Assembly: GCA_013152135.1 (NCBI GenBank)
Contig: JAADGX010000255.1
Location: forward strand, 1 to 5,870
Direction: 5' to 3'
Source: Chlorobiota bacterium
Lineage (GTDB): Bacteria > Bacteroidota > Ignavibacteria > SZUA-365 > JAADGX01
DNA length: 5,870 nucleotides
Of the stretch, positions 1-5,870 are shown piece by piece. A program made the translations under genes and the position numbers. Each line of letters opens with the position of its first letter. Within the stretch, counting starts at the first letter, position 1. Under the pieces are notes generated by a model that ran no database searches, was not told where the DNA came from, and was given only the letters and a program-made list of their open reading frames with translations.

Positions 1-1891
1 GCCTGGAATCCGTTCCGATCATGAGCGCTCCCATCCACAGATACAGATCCGAGCCGTCGTACCGCAGACCAACGCCGAGCTTGTTGGCCGGATAATCGGG
101 ATGCCCCAGCGATCCATCCGCCGGTATGGTAAGGGCCAGTTTACCATTAGCCAGGGTCTGGTACGACGGGTTGACGGAAACCGTAAAGAAATCATGGTCC
201 TCGTATGAACCGCTTTTCATCAACACGCGGAAGATGACTTCCCTGTCGTATTGCTGTGAGGCTTCGACGGTAAAGGTCATGGGTGTGGTGGCGGCACGCA
301 CGGCGTTGGGAGCGATGGCCGGAACCGTTGTCGTGGCCGTTCCAATCGTTACGGCGGAAGATCCCGTCGCCGCTTCCAGGGTCAGTTCAACCGGACCCGG
401 TGTCGCGGACAAGTAGTTTTTCAACGCAACCATGACCTCGACTTTTTCACCGGGATAAAACTGCCCGTCGTTGCCAGGGTCAACAAACGTTACGTTTTCG
501 ATGCGCACGGCGGGTAGCTTCTCCGTGCCCACCGCCCGGAAGGCATTGATGCGACCGTACCCGGCGAACTTCGCTTTCTTGGGGTTCTTGTCGTCGATGT
601 TATCGGCGGTGACCCGGATGCGCTGCCTGACTTGCATCGGGGAGAAGGACGGAAACCTGCTGATCACCAGGCCGGCAAGACCGGAAACGATGGGGGACGC
701 CGCGGACGTTCCTCCAAACGTGCCGTACTGGCCGTTCACCGACGTGGAAAGCGCACCGGACCCCGGCGACATGACGTCGATAGGAGGACCATACCCGGAC
801 GCGCCGCTGATGATGTCGTTCGCGTTGGTCATGCCAACGCCCAGAGCGGCGGAAAACGCCGCCGGGTAAAACGGCGTCGGCTTGCCGTGGTTCCCGCCAC
901 CGCCGACCACCAGCATCCCGCGGGTGGTGACGAGGTTGACCACGTCTTCCGCGGCCTTGCTGTAGTTCAGCGTGCCCCAACTGGCGTTGAACACCTTGCA
1001 TCCCATGAACACGGCGTACTGCATGGCCTGGTAACCGAACCGCAATCCACCTCCACCGTCAGGTCCGATCTTCATGGGAAGGATTTTGCATTTATACCCA
1101 ATGGATGCGATGCCGATCCGATTGTTGGTAGCCGCCGCGACCAGGCCCGCGACCTTCGTCCCGTGCGAGCCGCCCCCGCGCGTATCGTTGTCCGGCGTCT
1201 GGTTGTCCGCTCCCGCGAAATCCCATCCATGCCAGTCGTCCACGAGGCCGTTGCCGTCGTCATCCTTGCCGTTGTTGCTCAACTCTCCATTGCTTCCCCA
1301 TTCGCCCGGATTGATCCAGATGTTCGGCTCCAGGTCGGGGTGCGACCAGTCGATGCCGGTATCCCCCACACCAATGACGATGGTCGAGTCACCTTTCGTG
1401 ATGTCCCACGCCTCTTCGGCGTGGATGGTTTGGAGAAATGCCTGCTTGGAGAAAAGAGAATCGTTCGGCGCAAACATCATCCCGGTCGGGTAGCACAGGT
1501 ATAGCGGCTCGGCATATTCCACTCCGCGCAGCGCGGAGAATTTCGCCGCGGCTTCAACGGGCGATACCCGCGCCGTGTATTGAAACTGGAAAATCCGGGC
1601 GACTTCCTTTTCCTTCCGGATGATCTCGGTAAGGTTCCCCGTTTTCCGAAAGAGCTCCGGCGAACGGGAAACGCTCCACCGCTCCACCAGCATGGATTCC
1701 ATTTCGAACACTCCGAGTTCATGGAGCATGGAAGAGACTTCCTCGTCATAAGCAGGCCCGCCGCGCTCCGCGACAGCGGCCGTGACTTTCACTACCACGA
1801 TTCCCGGCGCAACGTCCGGACCGGATTGAACCTGCCCGGCAGCCATCGCGCTCCAGACAAAAAAGATCATTACCGTAACAAGATGTTTCAT
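1..1891 (-). CDS. Secreted subtilisin-like serine protease (peptidase S8), C-terminus beyond window
   Basis: Exported endopeptidase of the subtilase family; 630 codons are visible with no stop before the window edge. Translation from the ATG at 1891 gives a signal peptide (residues 1-17, start MKHLVTVMIFF, likely cleavage after AMA) and then a prodomain-like region (about 25-135, ending LRGVEYAEPLY). The S8 catalytic domain (about 150-455) has the full active-site set: Asp177 in GVGDTGID, His243 in SHGTKVAG, oxyanion-hole Asn334 in GGGGNHG and nucleophile Ser396 in GGTSAASP. FNASWG (301-306) matches the substrate-binding strand. The acidic loop KDDDGNGLVDD (209-219) looks like the probable calcium-binding insert seen in many secreted subtilases. 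Residues 460-575 resemble a CARDB/Ig-like beta domain (NDGQFYPGEKVEV), and a further domain begins near 578. The start is supported by the signal peptide and a GAGGA ribosome site. It lies 105 bases after the LCP gene on the same strand. The protease assignment is firm; the substrate and any sorting signal are unknown because the C-terminus is missing. Confidence 0.95.
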   Translation of the reverse strand, partial: MKHLVTVMIFFVWSAMAAGQVQSGPDVAPGIVVVKVTAAVAERGGPAYDEEVSSMLHELGVFEMESMLVERWSVSRSPELFRKTGNLTEIIRKEKEVARIFQFQYTARVSPVEAAAKFSALRGVEYAEPLYLCYPTGMMFAPNDSLFSKQAFLQTIHAEEAWDITKGDSTIVIGVGDTGIDWSHPDLEPNIWINPGEWGSNGELSNNGKDDDGNGLVDDWHGWDFAGADNQTPDNDTRGGGSHGTKVAGLVAAATNNRIGIASIGYKCKILPMKIGPDGGGGLRFGYQAMQYAVFMGCKVFNASWGTLNYSKAAEDVVNLVTTRGMLVVGGGGNHGKPTPFYPAAFSAALGVGMTNANDIISGASGYGPPIDVMSPGSGALSTSVNGQYGTFGGTSAASPIVSGLAGLVISRFPSFSPMQVRQRIRVTADNIDDKNPKKAKFAGYGRINAFRAVGTEKLPAVRIENVTFVDPGNDGQFYPGEKVEVMVALKNYLSATPGPVELTLEAATGSSAVTIGTATTTVPAIAPNAVRAATTPMTFTVEASQQYDREVIFRVLMKSGSYEDHDFFTVSVNPSYQTLANGKLALTIPADGSLGHPDYPANKLGVGLRYDGSDLYLWMGALMIGTDSR

Positions 1892-1897
1892 GTGTAT

Positions 1898-1902
1898 TCC
1901 TC
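1898..1902 (-). promoter_or_regulatory. Ribosome binding site of the S8 protease
   Basis: GAGGA in the minus-strand message, with 7 bases between GAGG and the ATG at 1891. It fixes the protease start and shows that this genome uses Shine-Dalgarno sites for at least some genes. The rest of the 105-base gap (1892-1996) contains a TTGACG at 1923-1918, but no believable -10 box follows before the start codon, so I do not call a promoter. Confidence 0.75.
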
Positions 1903-1996
1903 GAAGGGATTGAAAAACGTCAACCTGTGGAGCCCCGCCTTGCGGAAACCGTATCGAAACCGCCTGGTGTCGCACCGTTTGCTCGTTCGGACTCCA

Positions 1997-3487
1997 TTAT
2001 TTCCTTTGTAAACTGAAGAGGCGTTCGCGGTTCTTGAAAAGAACGTATTCCTCGTGCATCCTCGATTTCAACGCCTGGTATTTCACCGTGTCGCCGCGGA
2101 CAAGGTACGCCCTGCCCAGCATGGCAACGAGGGAATCCCGCAGGCGCCAGCGCTCGTCAGCCACCGGCACTTGCAGCCACGCATGCTGCTCGACGACACG
2201 CTCGAGCCGCCGAATAACCGACTCGGGCTTGCGGTATCTCCTGCATCGCGCCAGGAGGCGCCAGATTCTTGCCGCAACCGCCGGCCTTCTCCCGTGCAGG
2301 GACTTGTATCGTAAATTCGAAACGGCTTTTTCATCAGCGGTCGTATCCACACCGCTCGGTAAGTTCACGAAACGTTTCCGGAATCGCCCGCGCATCTCAT
2401 GGCGCACGCCGTCCACGGACGAGAAACCTGTTTTTTCCAGCGCATAGACAATACCGCGACATAATTCCACGGTGAGGTTGGATTCGACGAGCGCCAATCC
2501 ACCGCGAATCAACACCTCGCCCTTCACGCCTGTCAACAAGGGAAAGTACTTGCGAAAGAGCAGGCAGATGAACTCGCCCTGGTTGTACGAGCGATTGACG
2601 TCTCCGTATTGAAAGCCTCTCCGTGTGCGAAGCGCCTGCAATTCCAGGGCCGGGTTCTTGTAGCCCAGCAACTCCAGTATCCCGATGGCCTGGGAAAAAC
2701 CGATTTCGATGTAATACGAAATGGGCCCCTTGTCGCAGATTTTTTCCACCGACCGCAGAAACCGCTCCCGTCCACGGCTGGCCAGAACATTCGCGATGAT
2801 ATTCGAATTCTTGTCCTTGTACCCGGCGTTGCTGTACAAGCCGCGTGGCACCGAAACGACCTCGACCAGGCCCGTGTCCAGATCAATGGAAACGAGGTGG
2901 ATGGCGTCCGCCCGCGCCCGTTCATGTCCCAACCTGCTGTCGACCCCGTACACGAGAACGTTGAGGCGGTGGTGTTCGCTGTCGGAAAAAGCCGAGTCGG
3001 GCGGGTACCGGTCCAACAATCGCCCTGCAACCGTGAAGGCCCGTATCGGTTCGACGTGCATGGGAAGCGCGATCGGAACGTCATCGACGCCGGCTGCCGG
3101 ATGCGCCGCCTGTTTTGCGGCGCGCACATCGCGTTCGATCTGGCGCCGAAACATGGAACGGTACGAGGTGTCGAGATTCCGGACGCTCCAGCGCCACCAC
3201 CCGTCCGCGACCAGTCCCGGCGGGGGTAAATAGTTTCCCACACCTGTCAGCGCGCTCAAACCATCCCATGTCGCAAATCCCAGGAACACTAGCAGCAACC
3301 CGCCCATGCTGCGCAACAACAACCTGCGGTGCCGACGATGTTTCAGCAATTCGTGATTCGGGGTATGTCTCAACTGGTCAGTTCGGGTTTGGGAAAGTGA
3401 TCGTGTTCCACGTCCACAAGATACAACTGTCAGAGGAAAAGAAACACCCCCCGTCCCGCTAAAGCGGAGGGGAAACCGTACATGCAA
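1997..3487 (-). CDS. LytR-CpsA-Psr (LCP) family membrane-anchored protein
   Basis: LCP proteins usually act outside the cytoplasmic membrane, transferring glycopolymers from a polyprenyl-phosphate carrier to peptidoglycan. In the longest frame (496 aa), a basic stretch KHRRHRR (49-55) precedes one membrane helix (about 61-80), giving an N-in, C-out anchor. The LCP domain spans about 173-355: NVLVYGVDSR (176-185), RADAI (192-196), SVPRGLY (212-218, where many members have PRD), SYYIEIGF (257-264), and RTRRG (287-291) followed by YGDVNRSYNQGEFI (294-307). The arginine and aspartate positions match the family's pyrophosphate- and metal-binding residues. Residues 360-496 are an Arg-rich, helical-looking extension that I do not recognise. 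The start is uncertain: the TTG at 3487 has no ribosome site and overlaps a probable terminator. TTG at 3373 or 3349 would keep the basic stretch and helix; ATG at 3307 would lose the basic residues. None has a good Shine-Dalgarno site. The family call is good; the polymer substrate is unknown. Confidence 0.85.
   Translation of the reverse strand: MHVRFPLRFSGTGGVSFPLTVVSCGRGTRSLSQTRTDQLRHTPNHELLKHRRHRRLLLRSMGGLLLVFLGFATWDGLSALTGVGNYLPPPGLVADGWWRWSVRNLDTSYRSMFRRQIERDVRAAKQAAHPAAGVDDVPIALPMHVEPIRAFTVAGRLLDRYPPDSAFSDSEHHRLNVLVYGVDSRLGHERARADAIHLVSIDLDTGLVEVVSVPRGLYSNAGYKDKNSNIIANVLASRGRERFLRSVEKICDKGPISYYIEIGFSQAIGILELLGYKNPALELQALRTRRGFQYGDVNRSYNQGEFICLLFRKYFPLLTGVKGEVLIRGGLALVESNLTVELCRGIVYALEKTGFSSVDGVRHEMRGRFRKRFVNLPSGVDTTADEKAVSNLRYKSLHGRRPAVAARIWRLLARCRRYRKPESVIRRLERVVEQHAWLQVPVADERWRLRDSLVAMLGRAYLVRGDTVKYQALKSRMHEEYVLFKNRERLFSLQRK
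3434..3472 (-). terminator. Probable intrinsic terminator after the transglycosylase gene
   Basis: Reading the minus strand, CCCCT CCGC loops over TTTA to GCGG and then, past two single-base bulges, to A and GGGG (3472-3449), giving about nine base pairs. The tail GGTGTTTCTTTTCC is T-rich but interrupted. It starts 26 bases after the transglycosylase stop codon, the usual place for a terminator. The bulges and imperfect T-tract lower confidence. It lies inside the longest LCP reading frame, which suggests the LCP coding start is downstream of it. Confidence 0.5.
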
Positions 3488-3498
3488 ACAACGTTTGC
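3484..3498. repeat. Short perfect inverted repeat next to the transglycosylase stop codon
   Basis: GCAAAC, a 3-base loop, then GTTTGC: a six-base perfect hairpin directly abutting the TGA stop codon at 3501-3499. No T-run follows it directly; the larger GC-rich hairpin comes 11 bases later. It could help 3' end stability or be chance. Confidence 0.35.
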
Positions 3499-5870
3499 TC
3501 AGTAATAGAGGAGTATTTTCCCTTCGGGGAGAACCGCGTCCAGCTTATTCCATTTCTTCAGGTCTTCGATCGAGACCTCCAGGGCACGGGATATGCTGAA
3601 TAATGTATCGCCCTTCTTGACGACGTAGGTCTTTGCAAGGGGTGAGGTCCGGTTTACGCTCGCCGTTTCATTCGAACCGACAGCGGGTATTTTCAGTTTG
3701 ACCCCCACGCGGATTAAGCCGTTTTTCAAGCCGTTCAGTTGCCGTATTTCACGAACCGCAACGCCGTACTTGCCTGCAATCGCATAGAGCGTTTCTCCAC
3801 GACGAACGGTGTGGTAGATAAATTCTTCCTTCACCGTTCCCGGCGGATGCAGCTTGAGCACCACGCCCGCGTTGATCACCGAGGACTCGAGGTTGTTCCA
3901 TTTCACCAGGTCGTCAACCGTAACGTGAAACTCCTGGGAAATACGGAACAAGTTGTCGCCGTGCTCGACGGTATACGTCGCGGGACGCTCATCTCCCGCC
4001 GCAGGCTTGGCGTCAGGAATCGAGGTCGCCGGGAACTTCGGGGCGGCAGCGTCGCGTTCGGGCGACGTGCGGATCACCAGGGACTGACCGGCCTTAATAA
4101 GATCGCCGCTCAGGGAATTCCAGGTGCGTAACTGGCTGGTGGAAACGGAATACCGGCCGGCGATATCTCCAAGCGATTCTCCTTTACGAACGACGTGCGT
4201 AACGGCATCGGCACTTCCCCGGGGTGGAACGGCGGCAGTCTCCTGCACTCGCCTCGAGGGCGTTCCTTCCGCCCCCCCCTTATTACCTTTCAGCACTCCC
4301 ACCTGGAGGAGTTTCCCGGCCTTGATACTTGTACCCTTTAAATCATTCCATTCCTTGAGCTCATCGACGCTGACGTTGTACCGCCCTGCAATCGCGGACA
4401 AGGTTTCTCCCGCCCGAATCCGGTGATAGCGCCGCGTAGGAACCAGTTGGGTCGTTTCTTGCGCAGTAGCGATCTCGCTCGAGGAGACGGCGCCAGGGTT
4501 CTGTTCCGCTTTCTTCCTGATCCATACGACAAGTTCATCACCCGTACGGATGATATCCCCCGATTCCATGGCGTTCCACGCCATGAGGTCGCTAATGCGC
4601 ACGTGATACTTCCGGGCAATCCGTCCGAGTGTCTCTCCTCGCTTCACAGCATGCACGAGCTGGGTACGGCCCCGCGTTCTCTTTAGCTGTTTCGATGTGC
4701 CGTTGCCCGCCTGGACCTTGGTCTTTTTCGCTTTTGCAATGTCGGCGCCGCGCAAAGCCGACGACGGAATGGGCACCATTATGCGCTGCCCGATTCTCAA
4801 CCGGTTGCGGGCCTTGATATGATTGACCCTCGCCAGCGTGGAGATACTGACCTTGTACTTCCTGGAAATGGCATAGAGCGTTTCGCGTCGCTTTACGATA
4901 TGCACCCGGTACTGCGGCCGTGAAGACACGGGAATGGAAGCCAGTTGCTGCCGTAACAATTCGGCCTTCCCCACGGGAACGCGCACGGGGAAATGCTTGC
5001 GATTCGGCGGAGTGACTTCCTGCAAAATATGAGGATTGAGGTCGCGAAGCTCGGTTACCGGCACGTCGATACGACTGGCCAACGTATCCAGGTCATACAT
5101 GCCGTCCACGTACACGATCTCGTAGTCCAGTGTGTCCTGGTACTGGACGTCGGTAAATCCGTAATCCTGCGCATTGAGCGTCAGGAGAGTTGCGGCAATG
5201 TAAATGGGAACATAATTGCGGGTTTCCTTGGGAAGCTTGTTCTTGATATCCCAGAAAGTGGGATTCTTCCCCTTGTAACGCCGCAATGCACGGTCGATGC
5301 GTCCGGGCCCCGCGTTGTAAGCGGCGAGGGCGAGATGCCAATCGTTATAACGGTTGTAAAGGTCTTTCAGGTGCCGGGCAGCGGCACGGGTGGATTTTTC
5401 CGGATCGCGGCGGTCGTCGCACCACCAGTCTCCTTCCAGGCCGTACAACTCTCCGGTCGATTTGAGAAATTGCCAAAGCCCCACGCAGTGCGCCCACGAG
5501 CGCGCAGTCGGGTTGAGGCCGCTCTCGATCATGCTGAGCGAAAGCAATTCCTGCGGCACTCCTTCTTCCCGGAAGATTTCCCGCATCATCGGAAAATACT
5601 TTCCCGACCGCTCCAGCCACCGCTTGAAATGCCTTCTTCCCTTGGTGGTCAGGTACACGATGTTCCGTTCAACGTCTTCGTTCAGTGGAAGGGGAACAGT
5701 CGTTTCAGGTGGAGGAATGAAATGAACGTTTTCAAGGCTTATCGAATCTACAAGGCCGGCAATCCGTTCGCGCACCGCTGAAATCGAGACCTCGAAGTCC
5801 GCTTCGTCGATACCGGGCAGGATAGCTTCGTACAGGCTGAGCACTCGCTGCGACAAGGCTACGAACACCG
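3499..5870 (-). CDS. mltD: MltD-type membrane-bound lytic murein transglycosylase with seven LysM repeats, N-terminus beyond window
   Basis: Lytic transglycosylases cleave the MurNAc-GlcNAc bond of peptidoglycan, leaving 1,6-anhydro-MurNAc ends, in the periplasm or at the outer membrane. Numbering here starts from the GTG at 5868, but that is probably an internal Val codon: no signal peptide or lipobox is visible and only two bases precede it. Residues 60-93 (PLNEDVE, then TTKGRRHFKRWLERSGKYFP) are the usual MltD lead-in. The SLT domain (about 94-200) carries catalytic Glu115 in SMIESGLNP, then GLWQF (130-134) and AAYNAGPGR (182-190). Residues 247-297 form a degenerate LysM-like segment (LASRIDVPVTELRDLNP). 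Seven clear LysM domains follow at about 320-366, 404-449, 480-524, 556-599, 631-674, 684-728 and 747-789, joined by Ser/Thr/Pro/Lys-rich linkers. E. coli MltD has far fewer LysM domains. The protein ends within the last LysM and has no other C-terminal domain. It is upstream of the LCP gene on the same strand but appears separated from it by a terminator. Confidence 0.95.
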   Translation of the reverse strand, partial: VFVALSQRVLSLYEAILPGIDEADFEVSISAVRERIAGLVDSISLENVHFIPPPETTVPLPLNEDVERNIVYLTTKGRRHFKRWLERSGKYFPMMREIFREEGVPQELLSLSMIESGLNPTARSWAHCVGLWQFLKSTGELYGLEGDWWCDDRRDPEKSTRAAARHLKDLYNRYNDWHLALAAYNAGPGRIDRALRRYKGKNPTFWDIKNKLPKETRNYVPIYIAATLLTLNAQDYGFTDVQYQDTLDYEIVYVDGMYDLDTLASRIDVPVTELRDLNPHILQEVTPPNRKHFPVRVPVGKAELLRQQLASIPVSSRPQYRVHIVKRRETLYAISRKYKVSISTLARVNHIKARNRLRIGQRIMVPIPSSALRGADIAKAKKTKVQAGNGTSKQLKRTRGRTQLVHAVKRGETLGRIARKYHVRISDLMAWNAMESGDIIRTGDELVVWIRKKAEQNPGAVSSSEIATAQETTQLVPTRRYHRIRAGETLSAIAGRYNVSVDELKEWNDLKGTSIKAGKLLQVGVLKGNKGGAEGTPSRRVQETAAVPPRGSADAVTHVVRKGESLGDIAGRYSVSTSQLRTWNSLSGDLIKAGQSLVIRTSPERDAAAPKFPATSIPDAKPAAGDERPATYTVEHGDNLFRISQEFHVTVDDLVKWNNLESSVINAGVVLKLHPPGTVKEEFIYHTVRRGETLYAIAGKYGVAVREIRQLNGLKNGLIRVGVKLKIPAVGSNETASVNRTSPLAKTYVVKKGDTLFSISRALEVSIEDLKKWNKLDAVLPEGKILLYY
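3502..4911 (-). repeat. Tandem LysM-coding array (seven repeats)
   Basis: Seven diverged LysM units are encoded at about 4911-4771, 4659-4522, 4431-4297, 4203-4072, 3978-3847, 3819-3685 and 3630-3502. Each has a G-[ED]-[TSN]-L-type motif (RRETL in the first), an aliphatic-rich helix, a following V-S-like turn with LxxxN, and an I-x-x-G segment. Repeats 2-5 and 7 share a WN pair after the second helix; repeats 1 and 6 have VN and LN there. The spacing between the G-positions of successive motifs is about 83, 76, 76, 74, 54 and 62 residues. The units are related as protein but not identical as DNA, so this is an old duplication array rather than a recent or unstable one. Confidence 0.9.

Noticed and set aside
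632..1504. A 290-codon open frame on the plus strand
   Set aside because: It lies fully antisense to the S8 protease, whose catalytic motifs are intact in this stretch. Its translation is Arg/His/Val-rich with no recognisable domain, as expected of a shadow frame in GC-rich DNA.
1898..1923. TTGACG at 1923-1918 as a -35 box for the protease gene
   Set aside because: At 16-18 base spacing the next hexamers are poor matches to TATAAT and overlap the ribosome site, so transcription would begin inside the coding region.
1976..1984. The 9-mer CGTTTGCTC shared with 3492-3500, each copy just downstream of a stop codon (LCP and transglycosylase genes)
   Set aside because: Only two copies and nine bases, with flanks that diverge; the one at 3492-3500 is explained by its own hairpin. 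Too little to call a repeat family.
2533..3243. A 236-codon minus-strand frame overlapping the LCP gene
   Set aside because: It is an alternative frame of the LCP gene with Arg/Thr/Ser-rich composition and no motif, while the LCP frame has clear family residues.
3405..3433. CTGACA at 3433-3428 as a -35 box for the LCP gene
   Set aside because: The hexamer 17 bases on is TGGAAC, a weak -10. The position would suit a start at 3373 or 3349, but the match is not good enough to list.
4993..5781. A 262-codon open frame on the plus strand
   Set aside because: It is antisense to the SLT domain region of the transglycosylase and shows no family motif; a shadow frame.

Overview
The window holds three genes, all on the minus strand, in the transcription order lytic transglycosylase, LCP-family protein, subtilisin-like protease. 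Two run off the ends of the window. All three look like cell-envelope or exported proteins. Coding density is high, the DNA is moderately GC-rich by eye, and long open frames on the plus strand are antisense shadows of these genes. I see no tRNA, rRNA, CRISPR array, insertion sequence or phage gene.

Layout from right to left, which is the direction of transcription. (1) 5870-3499: an MltD-type membrane-bound lytic murein transglycosylase lacking its N-terminus, followed by an unusually long C-terminal array of seven LysM peptidoglycan-binding repeats. (2) 3498-3434: a short region after its stop codon with a small perfect hairpin, then a GC-rich hairpin with a T-rich tail that looks like an intrinsic terminator. 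(3) 3487-1997: a membrane-anchored LytR-CpsA-Psr (LCP) domain protein with an extra basic helical C-terminus. Its longest open frame starts at a TTG inside the terminator region, so the real start is probably further in. (4) 1996-1892: a 105-base gap with a good Shine-Dalgarno site at its end. (5) 1891-1: a secreted S8 serine protease with signal peptide, prodomain, complete catalytic set and a C-terminal Ig-like region. It is cut off by the window edge before any stop codon.

Organism: an MltD-type enzyme implies a diderm (Gram-negative-type) envelope. A secreted subtilase with a DDDGNG loop and a CARDB/Ig-like tail is a style common in Bacteroidota/FCB-group and related uncultured phyla. I infer a diderm bacterium from such a group with low confidence; no phylum-specific marker is present.

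Functionally, the transglycosylase cuts glycan strands and the LCP protein probably attaches or handles a glycopolymer at peptidoglycan. That suggests a wall-remodelling pair, but the terminator between them argues against a simple operon. The protease may be an unrelated neighbour. I found no clearly new system; the notable points are the size of the LysM array, the LCP protein in an apparently diderm setting, and its unresolved start.
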